From Pseudonocardiaceae bacterium (GTDB taxonomy: Bacteria; Actinomycetota; Actinomycetes; Mycobacteriales; Pseudonocardiaceae), in assembly GCA_009379845.1 (NCBI GenBank), contig WHSZ01000019.1, positions 18,156-82,155 on the forward strand: 64,000 bases of DNA, read 5' to 3'. The notes under the pieces are model-generated. The model made no database searches, was not told the DNA's origin, and saw nothing but the letters and a program-made list of their open reading frames with translations. Each line of letters opens with the position of its first letter. The stretch's first letter is position 1. A program made the translations under genes and the position numbers. Below are positions 1 through 9,083 of this stretch, piece after piece.

Positions 1-589
1 CGACCTCGCTTCGCACCAGCGCACGCAGCCGGGGCGCGGAAAGGCCCACCTCGGCGGCGAGATCCTCGATCCGGTGCGCGCCGGCCAGATCCCGCAGCAC
101 GTGAGCGACGCGCGGGTCGATCGCGCGAGCCGGGCCGAGCAACCGGGCCAACTCCTCGCGGGCCGAGGGCAGATCCGGGGTTCCGGACGGATCGTCAAGG
201 CGTAGCGCGGCGAGTAGCCGGTCGACGGTCCTTCGGTCCAGCCGCGCGAGCCCGCCGCCGCCAGGAACCCGCCACGGGTCCACGAACAGCGCCACATAGG
301 ACGAGGAGATAGCCGGCCGATGCGCCAGCTGCGGCGGTATCACGAGCCCGCGCCCGTGCATCGTGGGCATCCCGTCCGGCACGACGCGGGCATGCCCGCC
401 GATCGGCAACAGGACCTTCCACGCCGGATGGTGATGGCGAGCGGCCATGGACGGCCCGTACTCCCCGAACAGGCTCGCCTCGGGCGAGGCTGCGAACAGC
501 GCCCGGCGATCGTTCTGTTCAAGAAACCAGGCCCGGACCGCTGCCACACTTGCTCCGTCCGAGGGCAGCCCCGGCGCGATGGGCGTCAT
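1..589 (-). CDS. AraC-family transcriptional regulator, 3' end outside window
   Basis: The first 196 codons are present; the end of the gene lies beyond base 1. I start it at the ATG on the minus strand at 587-589; no strong ribosome binding site precedes it. Residues about 45-110 (ARHHHPAWKVLLPIGG onwards) resemble a cupin-like sensor region. Residues 173-193 (RIEDLAAEVGLSAPRL) read as the first helix-turn-helix of an AraC DNA-binding domain, and the second one is cut off. It is divergent from the serine hydrolase at 615 with 25 bp between starts, so it may regulate that gene (inference). The ligand is unknown. Confidence 0.75.
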   Translation of the reverse strand, partial: MTPIAPGLPSDGASVAAVRAWFLEQNDRRALFAASPEASLFGEYGPSMAARHHHPAWKVLLPIGGHARVVPDGMPTMHGRGLVIPPQLAHRPAISSSYVALFVDPWRVPGGGGLARLDRRTVDRLLAALRLDDPSGTPDLPSAREELARLLGPARAIDPRVAHVLRDLAGAHRIEDLAAEVGLSAPRLRALVRSEV

Positions 590-614
590 TGGGCAAGGAT
601 AAGGAGCGAGCGAG

Positions 615-1790
615 TTGGTTGAGCCGGCTGTTCAGGTATACGGCACCTGGGATCGGCAGTTCGAGCCGGTTCTCGACGCCTTCCGGGACAACTTCGCGCA
701 GCGGGGCGAGGTCGGGGCGAGCATCGCGGTGTATCACGACGGGCTGCCGGTGGTGGACGGCTGGGCGGGCCATGCCGACAAGGCCCGCACCCGCGAGTGG
801 CAGGCCGAAACCCTGATCTGCGTTTTCTCCGCGACAAAGGGGGTGACCTCGCTGTGCGCCCACCTGCTCGCCGACCGGGGCGAGCTCGACCTGGATGCCC
901 CTGTCGCGCGGTACTGGCCGGAATTCGCCGCGGAGGACAAGGACACCATCCCGGTGCGCTACTTGCTTTCCCACCAGGCTGGGCTTGCCGCCACACCTCG
1001 CCCCGTCGAGCTGGAGGACGTCTGCGACTGGGAGCGGATGACGACGATGCTGGCGGCGATGAAGCCGTGGTGGGAGCCGGGAACGATGAGCTGCTATCAC
1101 GCCAACACGTTCGGCTGGCTGGTCGGCGAGGTGGTGCGCCGCGTCTCCGGGATGTCCGTCGGGGAGTTCGTTCGCCGGGAGCTGGCCGGGCCGCTGGGGT
1201 TGGACTTCTTCATCGGGTTGCCCGCCGCGCAGCGGGCCCGGCTCGCCGAGGTCGACGAGGAATACCCCGCGGTGGCCGAGATGCGGCAGATCGCGCGGAT
1301 TCCCGACGTGGTCGCGGCGATGCTGGCCGGTCCGTGGGGGCTGCCGTGGGCGAGCATGCCGGAATGGCAGGCAGCGGAGCTGCCGGCCGTGAACGGGCAC
1401 GGCACCGCTCGATCGTTGGCACGGATGTACGCCGCGCTCGCCTGCGAAGGGGAACTGGACGGGGTCCGGTTGCTTTCCGGGAGGGCCGCGGTCGAGCGGT
1501 GCCGGGAGGGCCAGGGACAGCTACACGACCTGTTCGTGAACATGGCTGCTCCGGACTTCCCTTGCGAATGGGGGCTCGGCTACACGCTCAACATCGGTGG
1601 CCACTACGGCCCGAATCCGCGGGCGTTCGGGTTCACCGGTTACGGCGGGTCGTTCGCCTTCGCCGATCCGGAGCACCGGTTGTCGATCAGTTACGTGACG
1701 AACCTGTTGCGGTGGCCGGCCGATCCGCTGGAAGGAGATCCCCGAACCCGTTCGCTGGTGGATGCCACTTACGGGTGCCTACGCTCGTGA
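615..1790 (+). CDS. Serine hydrolase, beta-lactamase/class C-like (family VIII esterase type)
   Basis: 391-residue protein of the Beta-lactamase (PF00144) fold. The nucleophile motif S-x-x-K is SATK at residues 72-75 and the second motif is Y161-H-A-N, followed by TFGWLVGEVV, a pattern common in family VIII carboxylesterases and EstB-like enzymes. It probably hydrolyses esters or amides by a Ser/Lys/Tyr mechanism; true beta-lactam hydrolysis is not implied. No signal peptide is visible, so it is likely cytoplasmic. The start is a TTG with AAGGAG at 601-606, 8 nt upstream. The divergent AraC-type gene may control it. Substrate cannot be told from sequence. Confidence 0.85.
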   Translation: MVEPAVQVYGTWDRQFEPVLDAFRDNFAQRGEVGASIAVYHDGLPVVDGWAGHADKARTREWQAETLICVFSATKGVTSLCAHLLADRGELDLDAPVARYWPEFAAEDKDTIPVRYLLSHQAGLAATPRPVELEDVCDWERMTTMLAAMKPWWEPGTMSCYHANTFGWLVGEVVRRVSGMSVGEFVRRELAGPLGLDFFIGLPAAQRARLAEVDEEYPAVAEMRQIARIPDVVAAMLAGPWGLPWASMPEWQAAELPAVNGHGTARSLARMYAALACEGELDGVRLLSGRAAVERCREGQGQLHDLFVNMAAPDFPCEWGLGYTLNIGGHYGPNPRAFGFTGYGGSFAFADPEHRLSISYVTNLLRWPADPLEGDPRTRSLVDATYGCLRS

Positions 1791-1866
1791 ACGCCGATTG
1801 CACCTGAACGGAGTCACCCGCGGAGCCCAACTAGGCCAAACCGGACTTCGCCAGTACGGTAGCGGC

Positions 1867-2217
1867 ATGGTGCAGATGGGTCTTTTCGGGACGAACGGTG
1901 AGGAACCGCGCCCGGAATCGATCCGTTCCAGATCCCAGGCGCGTGAGTCCCGGTTCGACGACGACCTCGTCGGGCTCGATCCGCAGGACCCGGAGGCGCA
2001 GGCGTTCGCCGCGCACCTGGACCGGATCGAACGTACCCGGGCGAACTACACCGTCGAAGGATACCTTGCCGGCGTCGCGGATTTCGCCGATTCGGCCAAC
2101 CGCGCGACCGGGCACCGTCGGCTGGCCGCGGTCGTGGTCGTCAGCCTGCTGCTGCTCGGCGTGCTGGTCGCGTTGTGGAGCGCGCTCGGGTACATGCTCT
2201 CCGCGTTCACCGGCTGA
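1867..2217 (+). CDS. Hypothetical single-pass membrane protein
   Basis: 116-residue protein of unrecognised family. Residues 1-85 are charged and hydrophilic; residues 86-109 form one hydrophobic segment (LAAVVVVSLLLLGVLVALW), followed by a 7-residue tail, so it should be tail-anchored with its N-terminus in the cytoplasm. The frame is open further upstream, but ATG 1867 (MVQMGLFG) is preferred because the upstream residues look non-coding and overlap the end of the hydrolase gene; ATG 1876 is the alternative. It lies just before msrB on the same strand with 24 bp between them. I do not assign a function. Confidence 0.6.
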   Translation: MVQMGLFGTNGEEPRPESIRSRSQARESRFDDDLVGLDPQDPEAQAFAAHLDRIERTRANYTVEGYLAGVADFADSANRATGHRRLAAVVVVSLLLLGVLVALWSALGYMLSAFTG

Positions 2218-2241
2218 GATGTTGCCGCGCTGGCCGCGACA

Positions 2242-2685
2242 ATGACTAACCTGGAACGCATGAAACCAGTCGTCGGAGCCACTCCACGGGTCGTCAAATC
2301 GGAACAGGAGTGGCGCGAACAACTCTCCGGCACCGAATACGCGGTGTTGCGTGACGCGGCTACCGAACCCGCCTTCACCGGCGAGTACACCGACACCGAG
2401 ACCACCGGGGTGTACGAGTGCCGGGCCTGCGGGGCGGAGCTCTTCCGCAGTGACACGAAGTTCCACTCCGGCTGCGGCTGGCCGTCGTTCTGGGATCCGC
2501 GCGACTCGGACGCGGTGCTGCTGCGCGAGGACCGCAGCATGGGCATGGTCCGCATCGAGGTGCTGTGCGCGACCTGCCATAGCCACCTCGGGCACGTGTT
2601 CGAGGGCGAGGGCTACGGCACGCCCACCGACCAGCGGTACTGCATCAACTCGGTGGCGCTTCGCCTCACCGAGGACGAGTCGTAG
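2242..2685 (+). CDS. msrB: Peptide-methionine (R)-S-oxide reductase MsrB
   Basis: Reduces methionine-R-sulfoxide in proteins, a cytoplasmic oxidative repair step. The 147-residue product has the zinc site C60-x-x-C63 and C109-x-x-C112 and the catalytic cysteine C134 in the motif RYCINSVAL. The GCGWPSFW signature is at 77-84. The ATG at 2242 is used; ATG 2260 (MKPVVGAT) is equally possible. The gene is convergent with hemQ with only 3 bp between stop codons, as in mycobacteria. All expected residues are present, so the enzyme should be active. Confidence 0.95.
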   Translation: MTNLERMKPVVGATPRVVKSEQEWREQLSGTEYAVLRDAATEPAFTGEYTDTETTGVYECRACGAELFRSDTKFHSGCGWPSFWDPRDSDAVLLREDRSMGMVRIEVLCATCHSHLGHVFEGEGYGTPTDQRYCINSVALRLTEDES

Positions 2686-2688
2686 GCG

Positions 2689-3396
2689 CTACGGCAGGTT
2701 GCTGACCAGTTCAGCGGCCGGCAACCGGGTGCCGGTGTAGAACGGGATTTCCTCCCGCACGTGGCGGCGCGCCTCGGTGCCGCGCATGCGCCACATCAGG
2801 TCCACGATCCGGTGCAGCTCGTCGGCTTCGAACGCGAGAATCCACTCGTAGTCGCCGAGCCCGAAGGCCGCAACCGTGTTCGCCCGCACGTCCGGGTAGT
2901 CCCGCGCCGCCATGCCGTGGTCGGCGAGCATCTTGCGGCGCTCGTCGTCCGGCAGCAGATACCACTCGTAGGAACGCACGAACGGGTACACGCACAGGTA
3001 CTTACGCGGTTGTTCCCCGGCGAGGAACGCCGGGACGTGACTCTTGTTGAACTCCGCTGGGCGGTGCAGCGCGACTTGGCTCCACACCGGTGTCGCGGTG
3101 CGGCCGAGCGCGGTGCGGCGAAAGCCGGTGTATGCGGCCTGCACCTGCTCGATTTCCTCGGCGTGCCACCAGATCATGAAATCCGCGTCGGCGCGCAGCC
3201 CCGCGAGGTCGTATACCCCGCGAATCTCGACACCCTTGCCGGCCAGCGCGTCCAGATACTCGCCCGCCTCGGTCGCGGCCGGCCCCCGGTCGTCGGGAAG
3301 CCGGCCGGGCTCGCTCCGGAACACCGACCACATCGTGTAGCGGATCGTCTCGTTCAGCACGCGGATCCGGGCGGCGTTCGGGTTCGTGTCGGCCAT
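2689..3396 (-). CDS. hemQ: Coproheme decarboxylase HemQ (ChdC), actinobacterial type
   Basis: Last step of the coproporphyrin-dependent haem pathway: peroxide-driven decarboxylation of coproheme to haem b. The 235-residue protein has the chlorite-dismutase-like fold. H160 (MLADHGM) matches the proximal haem ligand; H120 (NKSHVPAF) and Y137 (CVYPF) match the distal histidine and catalytic tyrosine of actinobacterial ChdC (H118 and Y135 in the Corynebacterium diphtheriae enzyme, an offset of two). It is the last gene of a minus-strand set hemE-hemY-hemQ, 56 bp after hemY. Length is normal for the family. Confidence 0.95.
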   Translation of the reverse strand: MADTNPNAARIRVLNETIRYTMWSVFRSEPGRLPDDRGPAATEAGEYLDALAGKGVEIRGVYDLAGLRADADFMIWWHAEEIEQVQAAYTGFRRTALGRTATPVWSQVALHRPAEFNKSHVPAFLAGEQPRKYLCVYPFVRSYEWYLLPDDERRKMLADHGMAARDYPDVRANTVAAFGLGDYEWILAFEADELHRIVDLMWRMRGTEARRHVREEIPFYTGTRLPAAELVSNLP

Positions 3397-3452
3397 ACCC
3401 CGATTCTGCCCTGCCGGGTCGCGGGCCGGCGATCACCCCGTACCCGGCGCCG

Positions 3453-4859
3453 TCAGCCGCGCGAGGCGGCCAGCTCGGCGGCGAGCTGGTCCGCGGCGGC
3501 CTCCGCGGTGCCGATGCAGGCCGGCACGCCGACGCCGTGCAGGGCGGCTCCCGCCACCGCGAGCCCCGGTAGCTCCGCGACGGCCCGCTCGATGCGGGCG
3601 ACCTCGTCGAGGTGCCCGACGCCGTATTGCGGAAGGCCGCCACCCCACCGGGTCACCACGGCCTGCACCGGGTATTCCCGGATTCCGGTGAGCTCGGCGA
3701 GATCCTCGCGTACCAGCCGCACCAGCTCGTCGTCATCGAACCGCAGCGCGCCCGGTTCGCCGTACTTTCCGACCGAGCCCCTCAGCAGTACCTGGCCGTC
3801 GCCGTAGTGTGTCCACTTGCGACTCGAGAACGTGAAGGCCTTGGCGGTGAAGGGATCGCCGTTCGCGTGCCGCTCGCGCGCGCCGATCAGCACGCCGGCC
3901 GCGTCCGGCAACGCGGTACCGGGCGGCAGCGCCAGCCCGACGACGGCCATCGATGCCACGTCGATGGCCGCGAACGCCGCACCGGCCGAGGGCGCGACGG
4001 GTTCCAGCAGCTTGCGCGCGGCAGGCGCCGGCACCGCGAGCAACACCGCGTCGACGTCCAGCACGCCATCCTCGGGAGCGTGCGCCCGCGCGGCGGCACC
4101 CAGCTCCAGCCGCCAGCCGCCCTGCTGCCGGTGCAGCGCCCGCACGGTGCACTCCAGCCTCGGCCGCGCGCCGGACGCCTCGACCAGCCGGTGTACCAGG
4201 TTCTCCAGCCCGCCGGGTGGCGTGCCGAACACCGGTGCCGGATCGGGCGTCTCCGGAATCAGCCCGCGTACCGCCGCGCTGACCGAATCCGCGCCGCTGT
4301 CCAGCGCACTGGCCAGCGTGGGCATGGTGGCGCGCAGCCCGAGCGAATCGGCGCTGCCCGCGTACACCCCACCGAGCAGCGGATCGACAAGCCGCTCAAC
4401 CAGCTCCGGCCCGAACCGCTCGCGCAGCAACGCACCCACCGAGATGTCCTCGCCGTCGAACGCGATCGCGGGCTTGCCCTGCTCGGCCGACACCTGCCGG
4501 AACCCGTCCTCGGAGAGCACTCCGGCGACGCCGTCGGCCGAGCGGGGCACGCCCATGAAGGTGCCGGGCGGCAGCGGGACCGTGGCGCCACCCGCGCGCA
4601 CCGTTGAGGAGGCGCCGGAGGGATGCACGAGCCGCATGCCGAGTTCGCCTGCCAGGTCCACGGCTTCGGGGCGGCGAACCAGGAACGCTTCGGCGCCCAT
4701 ATCGAACGGCTGCCCAGCGAGCGAATCGGTGCGCAGCTTGCCGCCCAGCCGTGCGGTCTGCTCAACCAGCAGGATCTCCGCGTCCGCACCGAGCGATCGC
4801 CGCAGCCGGTACGCCCCGGCCGCACCGGAAATCCCGCCACCGACAACAGCGACGCGCAT
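3453..4859 (-). CDS. hemY: Coproporphyrinogen III / protoporphyrinogen oxidase (HemY/CgoX)
   Basis: FAD-dependent oxidase of 468 residues with the dinucleotide-binding motif VVGGGISGAAGAYRL at residues 5-19 and a C-terminal FAD-contact stretch (LPGLAVAGAALHGVGVPACI). In actinobacteria this enzyme oxidises coproporphyrinogen III to coproporphyrin III, giving substrate for ferrochelatase and then HemQ. The gene name reflects the older protoporphyrinogen label. It follows hemE by 6 bp and precedes hemQ, which fixes it in the same pathway. No ferrochelatase gene is in the window. Confidence 0.93.
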   Translation of the reverse strand: MRVAVVGGGISGAAGAYRLRRSLGADAEILLVEQTARLGGKLRTDSLAGQPFDMGAEAFLVRRPEAVDLAGELGMRLVHPSGASSTVRAGGATVPLPPGTFMGVPRSADGVAGVLSEDGFRQVSAEQGKPAIAFDGEDISVGALLRERFGPELVERLVDPLLGGVYAGSADSLGLRATMPTLASALDSGADSVSAAVRGLIPETPDPAPVFGTPPGGLENLVHRLVEASGARPRLECTVRALHRQQGGWRLELGAAARAHAPEDGVLDVDAVLLAVPAPAARKLLEPVAPSAGAAFAAIDVASMAVVGLALPPGTALPDAAGVLIGARERHANGDPFTAKAFTFSSRKWTHYGDGQVLLRGSVGKYGEPGALRFDDDELVRLVREDLAELTGIREYPVQAVVTRWGGGLPQYGVGHLDEVARIERAVAELPGLAVAGAALHGVGVPACIGTAEAAADQLAAELAASRG

Positions 4860-4865
4860 CCGTCG

Positions 4866-5963
4866 TCACCGCACGGGCAGCGAGTGCACCAGGTGCACGA
4901 TCCGGGTGAGCATGTCCGGATCGGTTTCCGGCAGCACACCGTGGCCAAGGTTGAACACGTGACCGCCGGTCGCCCGCCCCTCGGCCACGATCCGCTTGAC
5001 CTCGGTGGTCACCGCATCGGAGCCGGCGAACAGCACAGCGGGATCCAGATTGCCCTGCACGACGGGCTCCGGGCCACCCGGCGAGGCGGCACGCAGCCGC
5101 GCGGCCGCGGCGTCCAGCGACACCCGCCAGTCCACGCCGATCACGTCCGCGCCCGCTTCCCGCATCGCGGCGAGCAGTTCGCCGGTGCCCACCCCGAAGT
5201 GGATCCGCGGTATGCCGGCGTCCGCGAGGCCGCCGAGCACCTTCGCCGAATGTGGCAGCACGAACCGGCGGTACTCCCGCTCGGACAGCGCGCCGGCCCA
5301 CGAGTCGAACAGCTGCACCGCGTCCACCCCGGCGTCGATTTGCACGCGCAGGAAGGTCAGCGCGGTTTCCGCCAGCCGGTCAGCCAGCACGTGCCAGGTG
5401 TCCGGGTCGGAATGCATCAGCGCCTTGGTGCGCTCGTAGTTGCGGCTCGGCCCGCCCTCGATCAGGTAGGAGGCCAGCGTGAACGGCGCCCCCGCGAACC
5501 CGAGCAGCGGGGTTTCGCCGAGCGATTCGACGAGCAGCCCGATGCCGTCGGCGACCGGTGCCACCCGCTCCGGCTCGAGCACCGGCAGCGCGGCAACGTC
5601 GGCGACAGAGCGCACCGGCGAGCCCACCACGGGCCCGGTGCCAGCCACGATGTCCACGTCCACACCGGCCGCGGCGAGCGGCACCACGATGTCGCTGAAC
5701 AGGATCGCCGCGTCCACGCCGTGCCGGCGCACCGGCTGCGAAGTGATCTCCGCGAGCGTCTCCGGATCGGTGCACGCCCGCAGCATCGGCATGCCCTCGC
5801 GGAGCGCCCGGTACTCGGGCAGCGAGCGGCCGGCCTGGCGCATGAACCACACCGGAATCCGGGACGGGCGCTCGCCGCGCGCCGCCGCGAGGAACGGGGC
5901 ATCGGTGCGGGCCCGTCGAGCCCGGTGTCCTCGTGCCGCGAGGGCGGATGCTGTTTCGGTCAT
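4866..5963 (-). CDS. hemE: Uroporphyrinogen decarboxylase HemE
   Basis: Converts uroporphyrinogen III to coproporphyrinogen III in the cytosol. The 365-residue product has the family signature [11 protein letters not shown] at 41-51, the substrate-binding aspartate in FSDIV (D91) and the segment [17 protein letters not shown]. The frame stays open upstream to 6056, but ATG 5963 ([11 protein letters not shown]) is chosen because upstream residues are arginine-rich read-through typical of GC-rich non-coding frames. First gene of the hemE-hemY-hemQ operon; it is divergent from the DUF3000 gene with 128 bp between starts. Confidence 0.95.
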   Translation of the reverse strand: MTETASALAARGHRARRARTDAPFLAAARGERPSRIPVWFMRQAGRSLPEYRALREGMPMLRACTDPETLAEITSQPVRRHGVDAAILFSDIVVPLAAAGVDVDIVAGTGPVVGSPVRSVADVAALPVLEPERVAPVADGIGLLVESLGETPLLGFAGAPFTLASYLIEGGPSRNYERTKALMHSDPDTWHVLADRLAETALTFLRVQIDAGVDAVQLFDSWAGALSEREYRRFVLPHSAKVLGGLADAGIPRIHFGVGTGELLAAMREAGADVIGVDWRVSLDAAAARLRAASPGGPEPVVQGNLDPAVLFAGSDAVTTEVKRIVAEGRATGGHVFNLGHGVLPETDPDMLTRIVHLVHSLPVR

Positions 5964-6091
5964 CGTGCGCCCATGGTCCCACGCCACCGTCCGCCCGACC
6001 GCGCGGCGGTGGGACGCTCGGTTCGCATCCGTTCGGCGTGCCGTCGCCCCGCCCACCCGGACCGCGTCTTACAGTCGGAAGTGTGACCGGG

Positions 6092-6646
6092 ATGTCCGAA
6101 GCGCCGAAGCTGTTTCGCGAAGCTGTCAGGTCGCTGACCTCGGTACGGGCTCGGCCCGAAGTGCGGCTCGAGCCGGTGCGGCCGCCGCAGCGGCTCGCAC
6201 CATGGGCGTACGCGCTCAGTGCCGAAGCGACCGGCCCGGTCGACGTGCTGGCCACCGGGCGGTTGGTGCTGCTGCACGACCCGGATGGCCAGGAGGCATG
6301 GAACGGTGTGCTGCGGATCGTCACCTATGTGCGGGCCGAGCTGGACACGGAGCTCGCCAGCGACCCGTTCCTGCCGGCGGTGAGCTGGTCGTGGCTCAGC
6401 GACGCGCTCGAGGAGTCCGGCGCGGCGTGGACGGCGTTGGGCGGCACGGTCACCGAGACGTCCTCGGCGCGATTCGGCGATATCACCGGTCCGGCCCGCA
6501 CCGACGATCTGGAGCTGCGGGCCTCCTGGACCTCAACCGACGCCCGACTCGCGGCGCACGGCGAGGCGTTCTGCCAGTTGATGGCCAGCGTGGTCGGGCT
6601 GCCGCCGGTCGGCGTCACGATGTTCGGCCAGCGGCAGAGCTCCTGA
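6092..6646 (+). CDS. DUF3000 domain-containing protein
   Basis: 184-residue actinobacterial protein matching the Rv2680 position between hemE and RNase D. There are no membrane segments or recognisable catalytic motifs; the sequence is a mixed alpha/beta soluble protein with WNGVLRIVTYVRAELD and the conserved end MASVVGLPPVGVTMFG. ATG 6092 is preferred with GGAAG at 6078-6082; GTG 6083 is an alternative. It is probably the unit that leads, after a 383-bp gap, into a response regulator and RNase D. Function unknown. Confidence 0.85.
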   Translation: MSEAPKLFREAVRSLTSVRARPEVRLEPVRPPQRLAPWAYALSAEATGPVDVLATGRLVLLHDPDGQEAWNGVLRIVTYVRAELDTELASDPFLPAVSWSWLSDALEESGAAWTALGGTVTETSSARFGDITGPARTDDLELRASWTSTDARLAAHGEAFCQLMASVVGLPPVGVTMFGQRQSS

Positions 6647-7029
6647 GTAACAACGGCGACAGACTGGAACGGTAGCTGACCGAAATCGGGTGCCCGAAAT
6701 GGGTAGTTCCGGATCACCGGCGGACGGCCCAAAGGTGGAGCGGCCATACCGACGTTCGGAACGGCTTCGATACGACGTATGAAGAAGTTTTATCGGCCGT
6801 CAGGACGCATCCGTTACCAACCAATCGAGCAGTCGCCCGATCGTGGGACAGAAGTAGCAAAGAGTGACCACTCGATTTGGATAGATACCCAATTGATCGT
6901 CCCACTGACCCGCTCGGGCGGCTACGCTGCCTTCGTCGACACCACTTTCGGTCCATAGGCGGCGCGGCTGATTGGCCGAAAGTCCCGGTGCCGGTCGGGG
7001 GGCACGACCGACTCCAGGGAGGTAGTGAC
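6647..7029. other. 383-bp non-coding region upstream of the response regulator
   Basis: No convincing coding frame is present on either strand. The part from 6770 to 6900 is visibly more AT-rich than the surroundings and carries an 11-nt palindrome, ATACGACGTAT, at 6770-6780. Near the 3' end an inverted repeat GTCGG (6994-6998), 9 nt, CCGAC (7008-7012) lies just before the ribosome binding site AGGGAGG (7017-7023) and could be an operator or leader hairpin. I cannot name a promoter with confidence. Confidence 0.5.
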
Positions 7030-7746
7030 GTGGCTGCCGTCGGCTTCAGTCAGGCCGTTCGATCCACGCCAGCCGGCACGTTGCCGGCGAGCATGGTCCC
7101 GCACCCGCGGGAAGAGCTGTTCTCGGTACTGGTGGTCGATGACCACCCCTTACTCAGGGAGGCAATATCCGCGCGACTCGCACAGATGGGTGCGGGCACG
7201 GTGCACGAGGCCGCCACGGTGGCCGAGGCCCGTGCTAGAGCCCTGGCCACCGGGCCCTGTGACCTCGCGATTCTCGATCTCGGACTGCCGGACGGCAGCG
7301 GTATCGAGCTGGTCACCGAGCTCAGGAGCCACGGGTGGCCCCGGATCGTGGTGCTCGCGTCTTCAGATGATCCGTATGCGGTGCGCTCGGCGTTCCAGGC
7401 CGGAGCTCAGGCGTACCTGTTGAAGTCCGCTTCGCCGGTGGTGGTCACCGACGGCGTGCGCCGGGTGCTGGACGGCGGGGTATACGCCGATCCAAGTGTC
7501 GCCCCGGTCCTCGCCACCGGGACCCGCGTTCCTGGCACCGACAACACCCCACGTGAGCTGTCCGCGCGCGAGGTCGAGGTGCTCCAGCTGGTCGCGGACG
7601 GCCAGTCGAACAAGGAGATCGGCGAAGAGCTGAACTTGTCCGCGCTCACGGTGAAATCACACCTGTCGCGGATCGGGCGGAAACTGGGCACCGGCGACCG
7701 GGCGCAGATGGTCGCGCTCGCGATGCGTGCGGGTGTTATTCGCTGA
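7030..7746 (+). CDS. LuxR/NarL-family response regulator, orphan
   Basis: 238-residue two-domain regulator. Receiver domain about residues 31-145: acidic pocket D37-D38, phosphoacceptor D83 in AILDLGLPDG, and the conserved lysine in AYLLKSAS. The C-terminal LuxR-type helix-turn-helix about 175-235 contains LSAREVEVLQLVADGQSNKEI. The GTG at 7030 is chosen because AGGGAGG lies 7 nt upstream; the frame is open for another 150 bp. No histidine kinase is adjacent, so it is an orphan here. RNase D follows 101 bp downstream on the same strand. Confidence 0.9.
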   Translation: MAAVGFSQAVRSTPAGTLPASMVPHPREELFSVLVVDDHPLLREAISARLAQMGAGTVHEAATVAEARARALATGPCDLAILDLGLPDGSGIELVTELRSHGWPRIVVLASSDDPYAVRSAFQAGAQAYLLKSASPVVVTDGVRRVLDGGVYADPSVAPVLATGTRVPGTDNTPRELSAREVEVLQLVADGQSNKEIGEELNLSALTVKSHLSRIGRKLGTGDRAQMVALAMRAGVIR

Positions 7747-7847
7747 TACCCGCAGGTGAGTTCGCGGACGGCGAACAGCCTCGGGAGATTGGCGCAACGG
7801 CCGAGCCGGCTGAGCAAGCGGGCGGCTCGCACGGACACGATGAGTCC

Positions 7848-9065
7848 GTGCGAGCCGAGCCAATCTTGCTCACCAAGCCGGTGGAAGGCACACCGGCCGT
7901 GGTATCCGACCCCGAGGCGCTTCGTCGTGCCTGCGAGGCGTTGACGGAAGGCACCGGCGCCGTCGCGGTCGACACCGAACGGGCGTCCGGCTACCGCTAC
8001 TACCAGCGGGCCTACCTGGTGCAGCTGCGCCGGGAGGCCACGGGCACCTTGCTGATCGATCCGATCGCGCTCGAAGACAAGCTCGATCCGCTGGTGCGTG
8101 CGCTGGAGGGCACCGACTGGGTGCTGCACGCGGCGTCCCAGGACCTGCCGTGCCTTGCCGAGTTGGGATTGCGTCCCTGGCGGCTGTTCGACACCGAGTT
8201 GGCCGGTCGGCTAGCCGGCTTCGAGCGAGTGGCGCTCGGCACGCTGGTCGAGCAGGTGCTGGGCTACCGGCTGGAGAAGGGGCACGGTGCGGCTGACTGG
8301 TCGCGCCGCCCGCTGCCCGAGGACTGGCTGAACTACGCCGCCCTTGACGTCGAGTTGCTGCTCCAGCTCCGCGAGGCGATGGCGGCCGAGCTGGAGGCGC
8401 AGGGCAAGCTGGACTGGGCCATGCAGGAGTTCGACGCGGTGCGGGACGCCGAGCCACCCGCGCCGAGGGTCGAGCCGTGGCGACGCACGTCGGGGCTGCA
8501 CAAGGTACGTGGTGCTCGTCAGCTCGCGGCGGTGCGCGCGTTATGGGAAGCCCGCGACGGCGTGGCTCGGAAACGTGATGTCGCGGCTGGGCGGGTGCTG
8601 CCGGACAGCGCGATCGTCGCGGCCGTGCTCGCCGATCCGGCCGACGAAGCGGCCCTGCGCGAGCTCCCAGTGTTCCGGGGGCAGGGGCAACGCCGGATGT
8701 CCGGCACGTGGATGCGGGCACTGCGCTCGGCCAGACAACTGCCCAGGGCGGAGCTGCCGGAGCCGTCGCCGCCGCAGGAGGGGCCTCCGCCGCCGAACCG
8801 CTGGGCCGACAAGGACCCGGACGCCGCGGCCCGGTTCGCGGCGGCCCGCGCAGCGCTCACCGAGATCGCCGAGGCCAACCGGCTGCCGGTGGAGAACCTG
8901 CTGCTGCCCGACCTGGTGCGCCGCACCTGCTGGGAGCCACCGGCGGACACCGGCGCGGCGAGTGTCGCGGACGCGCTGCGCTCCGGCGGCGCCCGGCCGT
9001 GGCAAATCGAGCTGACCGTCGACGCGCTGAGCGCGGCCCTGCGCGCACGCGCCACCGCCGAGTAG
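7848..9065 (+). CDS. rnd: Ribonuclease D-like 3'-5' exonuclease with HRDC domain
   Basis: 405-residue DEDD-superfamily exonuclease acting on the 3' ends of structured RNA such as tRNA precursors. Exo I is VAVDTERASGY, Exo II lies in LHAASQDLPCLAEL, and Exo III is NYAALDVELLLQL. An HRDC-like region follows from about 215 (VRGARQLAAVRALWEAR). GTG 7848 is the first standard start in a frame open from the preceding gene's end; no good ribosome binding site precedes it, so the true N-terminus could be longer through a rare start codon. It is convergent with the sensor kinase gene, 18 bp apart. Confidence 0.9.
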   Translation: MRAEPILLTKPVEGTPAVVSDPEALRRACEALTEGTGAVAVDTERASGYRYYQRAYLVQLRREATGTLLIDPIALEDKLDPLVRALEGTDWVLHAASQDLPCLAELGLRPWRLFDTELAGRLAGFERVALGTLVEQVLGYRLEKGHGAADWSRRPLPEDWLNYAALDVELLLQLREAMAAELEAQGKLDWAMQEFDAVRDAEPPAPRVEPWRRTSGLHKVRGARQLAAVRALWEARDGVARKRDVAAGRVLPDSAIVAAVLADPADEAALRELPVFRGQGQRRMSGTWMRALRSARQLPRAELPEPSPPQEGPPPPNRWADKDPDAAARFAAARAALTEIAEANRLPVENLLLPDLVRRTCWEPPADTGAASVADALRSGGARPWQIELTVDALSAALRARATAE

Positions 9066-9083
9066 ACCCGCGGAGTGGCGAGC

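Noticed and set aside
4623..6086. Long plus-strand frame opposite hemE and hemY
   Set aside because: It is antisense to two genes with clear family motifs, has no ribosome binding site and reads as arginine- and histidine-rich filler typical of GC-rich opposite frames.
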